A stretch of 64,000 bases of DNA from an uncultured Oscillospiraceae bacterium (GTDB lineage Bacteria; Bacillota; Clostridia; Oscillospirales; Acutalibacteraceae): contig CABULH010000011.1 of assembly GCA_902492455.1 (NCBI GenBank), positions 1 through 64,000 on the forward strand. The letters run 5' to 3'. The first letter of the stretch is position 1. Each line of letters starts with the position of its first letter. This document shows positions 26,220 to 33,563 of the stretch, piece by piece. The position numbers were made by a program, and so were the translations under genes. The notes beneath the pieces were generated by a model. That model ran no database searches. It saw only the letters and a list, made by a program, of their open reading frames with translations, and was not told where the DNA came from.

Positions 26220-26861
26220 TCAGATTTTCGAATACCCATAGCTGTTGACGATGGCGTCAATTTTCTGCTTATTTCTGCACAAGGCGCATTCGGTGGAGAG
26301 GGAGGTCTCATAATGGGGCAGATCCTCCTTGGTGAAGATAGCGTTGACCGCTACGCCATTGGACTCCTCAATGGCGCTGAAAATCGCCGCAATCCCCACC
26401 AGACGGCCGCTGTAATACCGCAGACATTCCAGGGAACGGCTGATGGTTTTGCCGGTGGATACCGAGGAAAGCAGCAGAAGAATATTTTTTCCCCAAATCA
26501 TTTTCTGTGTATTGTCCCGGAAGATCATCTGATTATTGGCGTTGGTCTCGGGTGTGATAACACAGATATCATTGCCGCCGTTGAGCACCCGGGTGCCCGG
26601 CTGGGCAAGCTCATTTGCCAGGAAAGCACCGATCATCTCCGTGCCTTCCAAGCAGATAATCGTATCGATGGGCGTAGAAGTGAGATAGGGCCGCGCCAGC
26701 TCCACCGCCGCATTTTTCGCCATGCGGTGAAAACTCTTGATACTGGTCATATCCACATAATAGTTGACATGGGAGTGGTTGGTGGCAAAATGCCCGGGAA
26801 TAACGCCGATTTTCACGCTTTTGTTGCCGCGGGCGGCAATTTCCTGAATCCTGGTTTCCAT
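26220..26861 (-). CDS. Orotate phosphoribosyltransferase-like protein
   Basis: A 213-residue PRTase-fold protein. The PRPP-loop region is present in altered form (ILLLLSSVSTGKTISRSLE, about residues 125-143); the two acidic residues that normally precede it (as in VDDVITTGGT) are Ser-Ser here. Canonical catalysis is therefore doubtful. A C-terminal pair CALC may bind a metal. AGGGTG precedes ATG 26861. It stands alone with its own promoter and terminator. It may act in purine/pyrimidine salvage or as a regulator; the degenerate loop makes the second worth considering. Confidence 0.72.
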   Translation of the reverse strand: METRIQEIAARGNKSVKIGVIPGHFATNHSHVNYYVDMTSIKSFHRMAKNAAVELARPYLTSTPIDTIICLEGTEMIGAFLANELAQPGTRVLNGGNDICVITPETNANNQMIFRDNTQKMIWGKNILLLLSSVSTGKTISRSLECLRYYSGRLVGIAAIFSAIEESNGVAVNAIFTKEDLPHYETSLSTECALCRNKQKIDAIVNSYGYSKI

Positions 26862-26922
26862 ACCCGTTCACCCTTTCGTTGGCCTTTTCCCGGCGGCCGG
26901 GAGTGATCCCGCCGCCGAAACA

Positions 26923-26951
26923 AGCATAGCATAAAATCCAATTGGATTCAA
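26923..26951 (-). promoter_or_regulatory. Promoter of the PRTase-like gene
   Basis: On the minus strand TTGAAT, a 17-base spacer and TATGCT with an extended TG two bases upstream. It reads into the gene starting at 26861. Confidence 0.6.
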
Positions 26952-27044
26952 CTGTTTATACTGATTTTGTATCGAATATCCGAGTTCAGCAGAAAGATCG
27001 CGGCGAAAATCGACGGCATTCCTCTGTTCGGTACACACCGCCAC

Positions 27045-27091
27045 AATAAACAAGCGGCGCTGCAAATGATTTGCAGCGCCGCTTGTTTATT
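27045..27091 (-). terminator. Terminator of metY (GCTGCAAA-core hairpin)
   Basis: A perfect 21-base-pair stem with the inner core GCTGCAAA...TTTGCAGC and a TGAT loop. It begins 11 bases past the metY stop and ends in TTGTTTATTG on the minus strand. Confidence 0.85.
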
Positions 27092-27102
27092 GTCTATCCG
27101 AC

Positions 27103-28389
27103 TCAGATGGCGTTCAAGGATTGGTCGATATCCGCGATGATATCGTCGGGGTGCTCGATACCCACCGAGAAGCGGATCAGATCGGGGGTAACTCCCGCCT
27201 CCGCCAGTTGCTGATCGTTGAGCTGGCGGTGGGTGGTACTGGCGGGATGAAGCACACAGGTGCGCAGATCCGCCACATGGATGGCGATGGCGGCCAGCTT
27301 CAATGCATTCATGAACCGGCAGGCTGCCTCCCGGCCGCCTTTGACGCCGAAGGATACCACGCCGCAGGTGCCGTTGGGCATATACTTCTGGGCCAAGGCG
27401 TAATTCTTGTTGCTCGGCAGACCAGGATAGGTCACCCAAGTAATCCGGTCGTCCGCTTCCAGATACTCGGCCACCCTCAGGGCGTTGGAGCAGTGCCGCT
27501 CCATCCGCAGGTGCAGGGTATCGATACCCTGGCTGAGAAGGAAGGCATTCTGGGGACTGGGGGTGGTACCCAGATCCCGCATCAGATGGGTGCGGCACTT
27601 GGTGATATAGGCTGCCTTACCGAACTGCTGGGTATACACCACCCCATGATAAGTATCGTCGGGGGTGGTCAAGCCCGGATATTTCTCCCCCTGGGCTTCC
27701 CAATCGAAATGGCCGCTGTCCACCACTACACCGCCCAGAGCGGTGGCGTGGCCGTCCAGATATTTGGACGTGCTGTGGATGACGATATCCGCGCCGAATT
27801 CAAAAGGACGGCAGTTCACCGGAGTGGGGAAGGTATTGTCCACAATCAGCGGCACTCCGTGCGCGTGGGCATGGCGGGCATACTGCTCGATATCCAATAC
27901 GTTCAGCGCCGGATTGGACAGTGTCTCCCCAAACAGCAGCTTGGTATTGGGCCGGAATGCCGCTTCAATCTCCTCATCCGTGGCGTCCGGCTCCAAAAAG
28001 GTGACGTCGATGCCCATTTCCCGCAGGGTTTTATTGAAAAGATTGAAGGTGCCGCCGTAAATAGCGCTGCCGCTGATGATATGATCCCCGCTGTGAGCAA
28101 TGTTCAGCACCGCGATCAGAGAAGCCGCCTGGCCGGCGGAGGTCAGCAGGGCGCCCACGCCCCCCTCCAGGGCTGCGATCTTATTTTCCACCGCATTGGC
28201 GGTGGGATTGGACAACCGGGTGTAGAAATCCCCGGCAATTTTCAGATCGAAAAGGTCGCCCAAGGTCTGGGCGTCGTCATACTTGAAGGTGGTACTCTGA
28301 TAAATGGGCAGCACCCGGGGTTCGCCGTTGCCGGGTTTCCAGCCCTCCTGGATGCATTTGGTGTCGATATGCCATTCCCTGTTCGCCAT
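27103..28389 (-). CDS. metY: O-acetylhomoserine sulfhydrylase (PLP enzyme)
   Basis: A 428-residue Cys/Met-metabolism PLP-dependent enzyme of the O-acetyl-L-homoserine aminocarboxypropyltransferase class. It makes homocysteine from O-acetylhomoserine and sulfide. The PLP lysine is K209 in HSTSKYLDGH; YTRLSNPT and TSAGQAA are further family blocks. Its length fits the family, which is longer than MetB/MetC. AGGAAGG lies before ATG 28389. A promoter can be read directly upstream, with a short leader and no SAM-box structure. It is monocistronic. Confidence 0.93.
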   Translation of the reverse strand: MANREWHIDTKCIQEGWKPGNGEPRVLPIYQSTTFKYDDAQTLGDLFDLKIAGDFYTRLSNPTANAVENKIAALEGGVGALLTSAGQAASLIAVLNIAHSGDHIISGSAIYGGTFNLFNKTLREMGIDVTFLEPDATDEEIEAAFRPNTKLLFGETLSNPALNVLDIEQYARHAHAHGVPLIVDNTFPTPVNCRPFEFGADIVIHSTSKYLDGHATALGGVVVDSGHFDWEAQGEKYPGLTTPDDTYHGVVYTQQFGKAAYITKCRTHLMRDLGTTPSPQNAFLLSQGIDTLHLRMERHCSNALRVAEYLEADDRITWVTYPGLPSNKNYALAQKYMPNGTCGVVSFGVKGGREAACRFMNALKLAAIAIHVADLRTCVLHPASTTHRQLNDQQLAEAGVTPDLIRFSVGIEHPDDIIADIDQSLNAI

Positions 28390-28421
28390 ACTGCTTCACG
28401 CCTTCCTGCTTTTTTCATCTC

Positions 28422-28450
28422 AGTGTATCACAAAGCGGCTGGGAATGCAA
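28422..28450 (-). promoter_or_regulatory. Promoter of metY
   Basis: Minus-strand TTGCAT, 17-base spacer, TACACT with an extended TG. Transcription would start about 25 bases before the ATG, leaving no room for a riboswitch. Confidence 0.6.
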
Positions 28451-28523
28451 TCTCCCACACTCAAACAGCAGCAGGCCGCGCATAACCGAAAAAACAGTTT
28501 TTTCCCAACCGGACAACTATTCA

Positions 28524-28552
28524 TTGCATTCCTGTCCGGCTTTTGTTATAAT
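28524..28552 (+). promoter_or_regulatory. Promoter of the DUF6106-like gene
   Basis: TTGCAT (28524-28529), 17-base spacer and a perfect TATAAT (28547-28552) about 50 bases before the start at 28605. Confidence 0.7.
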
Positions 28553-28604
28553 AAAATAGATAATTTTTATTTGCTTAAAAAATCGAAAGGCGTGAATCTA
28601 TTCG

Positions 28605-29132
28605 ATGGATACATTCGTAGAACAAATTGTGGTTAAAAGAAAGGGCGGCAAGGAGATCGCCATCATTATCGGCGTGATATTCGCCGCCCTGCTGATTGCC
28701 GCTGTCTCCGTCCTGTTCTTGGGCGCTTTCGCTCTGCTGATCATCGCCGGCGCGGGATACGGCGCCTGGTGGCTCATCACCAGCCAAAACATCGAATTCG
28801 AGTACAGCGTCACCAACGGGGACATCGATATCGATCAGATCGTGGCCCAGCGTAAGCGCCGGCGCATCGTGTCCGTCGCGGGACAGAAGATCGAGTCCAT
28901 GCAGCCCTACAAGCCGGAGGAATATGTGGGCCGCACCTTCAACCGCACGGTGATCGCCGCCCCCTCTGCGGCGGAGGAAGGGCTATGGTGTTTCACCTAT
29001 ACCAGCAAGAAAAACGGCCACACCCTGGTGATTTTCCAGCCGGAGGAGCGGGTGCTGAACTCCCTGAAATCCGGTCTCACCAAGCTGGTGCAGCTGGACA
29101 TGAACCGCAAACTTCATAAACAAGCACAGTGA
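28605..29132 (+). CDS. DUF6106-like membrane protein
   Basis: A 175-residue protein. A basic N-terminus (VVKRKGGK) is followed by two adjacent hydrophobic segments (about residues 16-58), then a soluble domain with the phrase EYSVTNGDIDIDQIVAQRKR, which I recall from DUF6106 proteins of Clostridia. No function is known. It has its own promoter and terminator. Confidence 0.7.
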   Translation: MDTFVEQIVVKRKGGKEIAIIIGVIFAALLIAAVSVLFLGAFALLIIAGAGYGAWWLITSQNIEFEYSVTNGDIDIDQIVAQRKRRRIVSVAGQKIESMQPYKPEEYVGRTFNRTVIAAPSAAEEGLWCFTYTSKKNGHTLVIFQPEERVLNSLKSGLTKLVQLDMNRKLHKQAQ

Positions 29133-29137
29133 ATTCC

Positions 29138-29180
29138 CGCCGCCGCAAAAGGAAAATTTTGCGGCGGCTTTGTTTTCTTC
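29138..29180 (+). terminator. Intrinsic terminator
   Basis: CCGCCGCAAAA and TTTTGCGGCGG arms with a short loop, followed by CTTTGTTTTCTTC. It lies 6 bases after the stop of the DUF6106-like gene. Confidence 0.85.
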
Positions 29181-29285
29181 TTTTTCGTCTTCTAATGCTG
29201 CAAAAAATGCTATGAGATAAAAAATTTCCCTGCAGCTCTTTCCAGTCCTATCATCATAACACCACAGAAAGGCAGGTTTTATGTG

Positions 29286-30821
29286 ATGAAAATTCTTACA
29301 TGCCGGGAGATGCGGTTGGTGGAAGCCGCTGCGGCGGCGGACGGTCTGGACTATCTCCGGCTGATGGAAAACGCCGGCAGCGCCGCCGCCCGGGTGATTC
29401 GGGGCCGCACCGCCCTGGAGGGTAAAACCGCCGCGGTGCTCTGCGGCCGGGGCAACAACGGCGGGGACGGCTTTGTCATCGCCCGCAAGCTGCTGGAGGA
29501 GGGGGCCGGCGTCACCGTTATCCTGCTGTGCGGAGAACCCACCGGCCTGGAAGCACGAGAGATGCTCTCTCGCATCCGCCGGGCGGACATCGCCATTCTC
29601 AGTCTGGAAACCGAGCCCTATGTGGCCTCCAGCGCCGTGCGGGAGGCGGATATCGTGGTGGATGCGGTTTACGGCATCGGCTTCCACGGCACCCTGCCCG
29701 ATCCGCTGCGCCCCCTTTTTCGCCTGGTAAACAGCGGAAAGAATCTGACGATATCCGTGGACGTGCCCAGCGGCATGGACGCGGACACCGGCATCTATGA
29801 CGACGATTCCATCCGAGCGGATCTGACCGTGACCTTCACCGCCATGAAGCCCGGACTCCTTAACGGCCGCGCCGCCGAAATCTGCGGCCAGGTGGAGGTG
29901 GCTGCCATCGGCATTGATGAAAGGCTGGTGGATCAATACGCCGGCGGACAGACAATCATCGACTGGACCATGGTAAAAAGCTGCTTCTCCCCCCGGCCCG
30001 CTGACAGCCACAAGGGAACCTTCGGCCATCTGCTGGCCCTGTGCGGCAGCTACGGCATGGCGGGTGCGGCCTTTTTGGCGGTGAAGGCCGCCCAGCGCTG
30101 CGGCGCGGGCCTTGTCACCGCCGCCCTGCCCCGTTCCATCTACCCTATCGCGGCCGGGATGCTGCCGGAAGCCGTCTTCCTGCCTCTGCCGGAAACCGCC
30201 GAGGGTCGGGTATCCCTTACCGCCCGCACCCTGCTGCGGGAAAAGGCCAGTTCCTCCTCCGCTCTGCTGATCGGCTGCGGCCTTGGCGGCGGCGACGACG
30301 TGCGGGAGGTGGTGCTGGATCTGCTGGAAAACACGGCATGCCCCCTGGTGTTGGACGCGGATGGCATAAATGCCGCGGCCGGACATATACATATAAGGAA
30401 AACAGAGCGCGCTCCCCTGGTTCTCACCCCCCATCCCGGAGAGATGGCCCGGCTGCTGGGCTGTTCCGTGGCGGAGGTGCAGCGGGATCGGCTGGAAACC
30501 GCCCGCCGCTTTGCGGAGGAGCGGGGGGTCATCCTGGTGCTCAAGGGCCATCAGACCGTGCTGGCCGCTCCCGGCCGCTCCACCATGGTGAACATGACCG
30601 GCAACCCCGGCATGGCCGCCGCCGGCAGCGGAGATGTGCTGGCGGGGATGATCGCTTCCCTGATCGCCCAGGGGATGGAACCCTTCCAGGCCGCCATGTG
30701 CGGCGTTCATCTGCATGGTCTGGCCGGTGACCGGGCTGCCGCCCGGCTGTCCCAGCACGCCATGCAGCCCACCGACATGCTGGAGGAGCTGTGCGCCCTG
30801 TTTTCAGAATTGGAACAATAG
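29286..30821 (+). CDS. nnr: Bifunctional NAD(P)HX epimerase / ADP-dependent dehydratase
   Basis: A 511-residue fusion enzyme that repairs hydrated NADH and NADPH. Residues 1-210 form the YjeF_N epimerase domain (CREMRLVEAA; CGRGNNGGDGFV; DAVYGIGFHG; SVDVPSGMDADTG). Residues about 225-505 form the ribokinase-like dehydratase (HKGTFGHLLALCGSYGMAGAAFLA; LDADGIN; LTPHPGEMARLLG; TGNPGMAAAGSGDVLAGMI). All key blocks are present. ATG 29286 is preceded in frame by GTG 29283; AAAGGCAGG lies upstream. The next gene follows within 12 bases. Confidence 0.95.
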   Translation: MKILTCREMRLVEAAAAADGLDYLRLMENAGSAAARVIRGRTALEGKTAAVLCGRGNNGGDGFVIARKLLEEGAGVTVILLCGEPTGLEAREMLSRIRRADIAILSLETEPYVASSAVREADIVVDAVYGIGFHGTLPDPLRPLFRLVNSGKNLTISVDVPSGMDADTGIYDDDSIRADLTVTFTAMKPGLLNGRAAEICGQVEVAAIGIDERLVDQYAGGQTIIDWTMVKSCFSPRPADSHKGTFGHLLALCGSYGMAGAAFLAVKAAQRCGAGLVTAALPRSIYPIAAGMLPEAVFLPLPETAEGRVSLTARTLLREKASSSSALLIGCGLGGGDDVREVVLDLLENTACPLVLDADGINAAAGHIHIRKTERAPLVLTPHPGEMARLLGCSVAEVQRDRLETARRFAEERGVILVLKGHQTVLAAPGRSTMVNMTGNPGMAAAGSGDVLAGMIASLIAQGMEPFQAAMCGVHLHGLAGDRAAARLSQHAMQPTDMLEELCALFSELEQ

Positions 30822-30833
30822 GGGCTGATCACC

Positions 30834-31388
30834 ATTCGTGTCGTAACCGTTGGCAAACGCGCCCTCCGCCGGGGGCTGCTGGCATTGCTGGCATTGACCT
30901 TCACCGTAGGCGTGGCCGCCTGCGCCGCCGGAGGCGGAAAGGGCGGCGCTGAAAGGCCCGTCACCACCGGCTTTGAATGCGACGCCGATCTGACCTACCG
31001 GGATATGCAGGTGAAGGGGCATCTCACCCGATTAACCACCGGCACCCTCACGCTGGACGTGACCGAGCCGGAAACCCTGAAAGGCATGACCATGCAGTGG
31101 GACGGGGAAACCGTCTCGGTGAAAATGTACGGCCTCTCCTTCGGGGTGGATCCTGCCGCCGTGCCGCAGACCGCTTTGGGGAAGAGCCTGCTGGCCGCCC
31201 TGGACGCGGCCCTGCATCCCGCCGGAGAGGGCCAGGTCACCGAGAGCGGCCTTGTCACCAGCGGTGAAGCCGCGGGAGGCAGCTTCACCATCACCTCCGA
31301 TCCGGAGACGGGCAGCCTGCTGGCCCTGGAGATCCCATCGGCCGAGCTGAAAGCCACCTTCACCAACTTCTCCCTGAAAACCGCATAG
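30834..31388 (+). CDS. Lipoprotein with apparent non-standard start codon
   Basis: About 184 residues. The frame codes for a good lipoprotein signal peptide (GKRALRRGLLALLALTF, lipobox VAAC), then a small beta-rich domain (TGTLTLDVTEPETLKGMTMQ) that resembles LolA/outer-membrane-carrier-type or DUF4292-like folds. The in-frame stop at 30819 leaves no ATG, GTG or TTG before the basic residues; the first is TTG 30885, inside the hydrophobic core. AGGGG stands 9 bases before ATT 30834, which I suggest as start; CTG 30825 is the other option. It is probably co-transcribed with nnr. Confidence 0.6.
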   Translation: MRVVTVGKRALRRGLLALLALTFTVGVAACAAGGGKGGAERPVTTGFECDADLTYRDMQVKGHLTRLTTGTLTLDVTEPETLKGMTMQWDGETVSVKMYGLSFGVDPAAVPQTALGKSLLAALDAALHPAGEGQVTESGLVTSGEAAGGSFTITSDPETGSLLALEIPSAELKATFTNFSLKTA

Positions 31389-31397
31389 CCTGGACGA

Positions 31398-31436
31398 GGC
31401 TGCTGCAAAATGAGATATTTTGCAGCAGCCCTTTTT
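31398..31436 (+). terminator. Terminator (GCTGCAAA-core hairpin)
   Basis: GGCTGCTGCAAAA and TTTTGCAGCAGCC arms around TGAGATA, followed by CTTTTTC. It closes the nnr-lipoprotein unit. Confidence 0.9.
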
Positions 31437-31493
31437 CAACCGCTGACTACAACACTAATTGGGTATTCGCTGTGAAACGTCATCAAAAAAACA

Positions 31494-31528
31494 GATCCCC
31501 TTCAGGAATCATTTCTCTGAAGGGGATC
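31494..31528 (-). terminator. Terminator of vanY-like/bioY operon
   Basis: GATCCCCTTCAG and CTGAAGGGGATC arms. On the minus strand the stem is followed by TGTTTTTTT. It stands 15 bases past the bioY stop. Confidence 0.88.
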
Positions 31529-31542
31529 CGCTTTTTCTTGTT

Positions 31543-32214
31543 TTACGCCCGCTGGGCGCGGAAGATTCGGGAAAGAGCGGGCTTGGCGAAGAGGGAGAGG
31601 GACAGCACCGAGGCCAACCCGATTTTCACCATATCTCCAGGCAGAAAGGCCAGGTTGGACAGCAGCAGAGCCGGCAGCTCCGCCAAGGATTGTCCGCTGA
31701 CGGCGGCCAAAGCGGCAGATCCGCAGACATAGTCCAGCAGCACCCCCGCCATTCCGATGGCGAAAGATGCCGGCAGATGGAGAGACATGGACAGAAGTTT
31801 GTTCCACACGCCTTTTTTATCCCGTCGGGCGGGCAGCAGCTGCTTGTGCATCAGCTTATCCATTCCCCGGGAGGCATACAGCCCGGTGAACAGCACAATG
31901 AAGAACCAGCCCAGAATATAGCCGCTGGTGGGACCGTAAAACACCGCCAGACCGCCTTTGCCTCCCGCCATCATCGGCAGGCCGCAGGCGGTGAGCACCA
32001 GCACCGCTCCATAGGCGGTGAGACCGCCCCGGACCCCCAGGGTCAGCCCCATCATGGCGATCAAAAACACCTGCAGGGTGATGGGCACCCCGGGAATAAT
32101 CTGAATCGCGGACAGCACCGGCACGTTGCCGGCCAGGGCGAACATGGCGACATACAGCGCCCCCAGCGTCAGCTGCAGCACCGAAAGCCCCTTGCGGGCT
32201 TGTTTTTCTCCCAT
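31543..32214 (-). CDS. bioY: Biotin transporter substrate-binding protein BioY
   Basis: A 223-residue membrane protein with about six hydrophobic segments. It has the BioY hallmarks: VPITLQVFLIAMMGLTLG, then AVFYGPTSGYILGWF with a preceding GG-rich loop. It is the S-component of an ECF-type vitamin importer; the energising module must be encoded elsewhere. AAGGAGGGG precedes ATG 32214. A loop of about 25 residues (RGMDKLMHKQLLPARRDKKG) between membrane segments is longer than I expect. It follows the VanY-type peptidase gene by 13 bases. No BirA-type operator was seen. Confidence 0.88.
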   Translation of the reverse strand: MGEKQARKGLSVLQLTLGALYVAMFALAGNVPVLSAIQIIPGVPITLQVFLIAMMGLTLGVRGGLTAYGAVLVLTACGLPMMAGGKGGLAVFYGPTSGYILGWFFIVLFTGLYASRGMDKLMHKQLLPARRDKKGVWNKLLSMSLHLPASFAIGMAGVLLDYVCGSAALAAVSGQSLAELPALLLSNLAFLPGDMVKIGLASVLSLSLFAKPALSRIFRAQRA

Positions 32215-32227
32215 CCTTTGCCCCTCC

Positions 32228-33139
32228 TTAAGATCCGATCCGCTGGAGATACTCCTCCAGGCAAAGACCTTCCTTCATAATGATCTTGGCATGCTCCACA
32301 CCCACATAGCGATAATGCCATGACTCATAGGTCACGCCGGTGATGTCCTCCTTATCCTTGGGGAAGCGGAGGATAAAGCCGTATTCGGCACAATGCTCCT
32401 TGAGCCAGCGGAAAGCCGCCGTCTTTTCAAAGCTGTCGGTGATGCTGTAGTCGCCGCTGCCGCCCATGTCGGCGGCCAAGCCGGTGTGATGTTCGCTGTA
32501 GCCGGGTCGCTTGATGATGGTATTCGCCAAGCGTTCCGCCTCGGCCTGGCTGTACCCCTGGTTTTTGTAGGATTGCACCTTCCGGTTGAAATTCTTTTCC
32601 TGTACCTCATAAGACCGCCAGGTGGACAGATCCCGCATATCGGTGATGCCGTCCGCTTTGGCCGCAGCGATCATTGCCGACAGGGCTTCCACTGCCCGCT
32701 CATCAAACTCACCGGTGCCGTGCTTCACCAAATAGCTTTTGTCGTAGCACCAATCGGGTGCTTTATTCCAATCGTTGACCAGGATCAGGTTCCAGGGCGG
32801 GTTCGGCGCCTGGATATAGTTTCCATCCGCATCCACACTGCCGCCGGGCTTGGAGGTGGTAACGGTGCCGGCGGAGGATTCCCCGGCGGTCATCCCGCCG
32901 GAAGAACTCCCGCTTGCATCCGGGGGCAGCGCGGAAACCACGGAGCTGTCGGGAACGGCAGAACTGCTGGATACCGCGGAGGAACCAGGCGCGCTTTCAC
33001 CGCCTATCCGGTCCGAAACGAATGTCCACATCCACCACAGCAGCAGGATCAGCAGGGCGGCCAGCAGCACCGTGCAACCCACCACAATCAGGATACGCAG
33101 CCGCCGCTGTCTTCTTTTTTTCGCATATTTTCCATTCAT
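32228..33139 (-). CDS. VanY-family D-Ala-D-Ala carboxypeptidase, membrane-anchored
   Basis: A 303-residue peptidase of family M15B that trims the terminal D-Ala of peptidoglycan stems. A basic N-terminus and one membrane segment (residues about 14-40) place the enzyme outside the cell. A Ser/Ala/Gly-rich linker (45-100) follows, then the catalytic domain. The zinc motif SxHxxGxAxD is S215-D224 (SEHHTGLAAD), and ESWHYRYVG supplies E272 and H275. I use the ATG at 33139, since AAAGG is 12 bases upstream; ATG 33151 directly abuts that site. Nothing nearby suggests vancomycin resistance, so normal wall maturation is likely. Confidence 0.9.
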   Translation of the reverse strand: MNGKYAKKRRQRRLRILIVVGCTVLLAALLILLLWWMWTFVSDRIGGESAPGSSAVSSSSAVPDSSVVSALPPDASGSSSGGMTAGESSAGTVTTSKPGGSVDADGNYIQAPNPPWNLILVNDWNKAPDWCYDKSYLVKHGTGEFDERAVEALSAMIAAAKADGITDMRDLSTWRSYEVQEKNFNRKVQSYKNQGYSQAEAERLANTIIKRPGYSEHHTGLAADMGGSGDYSITDSFEKTAAFRWLKEHCAEYGFILRFPKDKEDITGVTYESWHYRYVGVEHAKIIMKEGLCLEEYLQRIGS

Positions 33140-33563
33140 GGAAGGAACCATCCTTTCTGGAAAAGGCGCGCCGGACGGCCCGCCTGAAAAATTGCTTTGC
33201 TTAGCTTGTCCCGGATTTCGTCAGCCTACTCCGGACGGCTTATCACCTCACCATCATTGACAGAATCCGATAACCGTATTCATCATACAACGAATACCCT
33301 TTCATTACAACTTCATATTTTCTTAAGGCATCCGGACACGGTGAAAAAACAGGGCATGAAATTTCAGAGAATTGGACAGAATAATCCTGGAAAAACTATC
33401 CTATACCCTTCAAAACGCACCGAGTCCTTTCCCCATTTCTTGATTTTTTTAGGCAAGAAAGGGAATTTTTCCTATTGTCTTTTTTTTGACAAGAACCTGT
33501 GTTATAGTATAAATTAGGGAAGATTCGGAAAATCCTCTTTATTGAGAAAGGCAGGCGCTACGC
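33140..33563. other. Intergenic region between vanY-like gene and pyk
   Basis: About 420 bases between divergent genes. It holds the pyk promoter near its right end and an imperfect inverted repeat (TTTCTTG...CAAGAAA, around 33436-33460). The open frame through it has no ribosome site and overlaps the promoter. I see no RNA gene or riboswitch. Confidence 0.5.
33486..33513 (+). promoter_or_regulatory. Promoter of pyk
   Basis: A perfect TTGACA (33486-33491), 16-base spacer and TATAAA (33508-33513), about 50 bases before the pyk start. Confidence 0.72.

Noticed and set aside
28390..28604. Possible SAM riboswitch before metY
   Set aside because: The promoter places the transcript start about 25 bases before the ATG; no room and no SAM-box pattern.
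28983..30758. Minus-strand frame of about 590 codons opposite nnr
   Set aside because: Antisense shadow; nnr shows both enzyme domains with intact motifs.
32228..33139. VanY as a sign of vancomycin resistance
   Set aside because: No vanR/S, vanH/A/X or racemase nearby; the family also serves normal wall trimming.
33197..33517. Plus-strand frame of 106 codons before pyk
   Set aside because: No ribosome site and it overlaps the clear pyk promoter.
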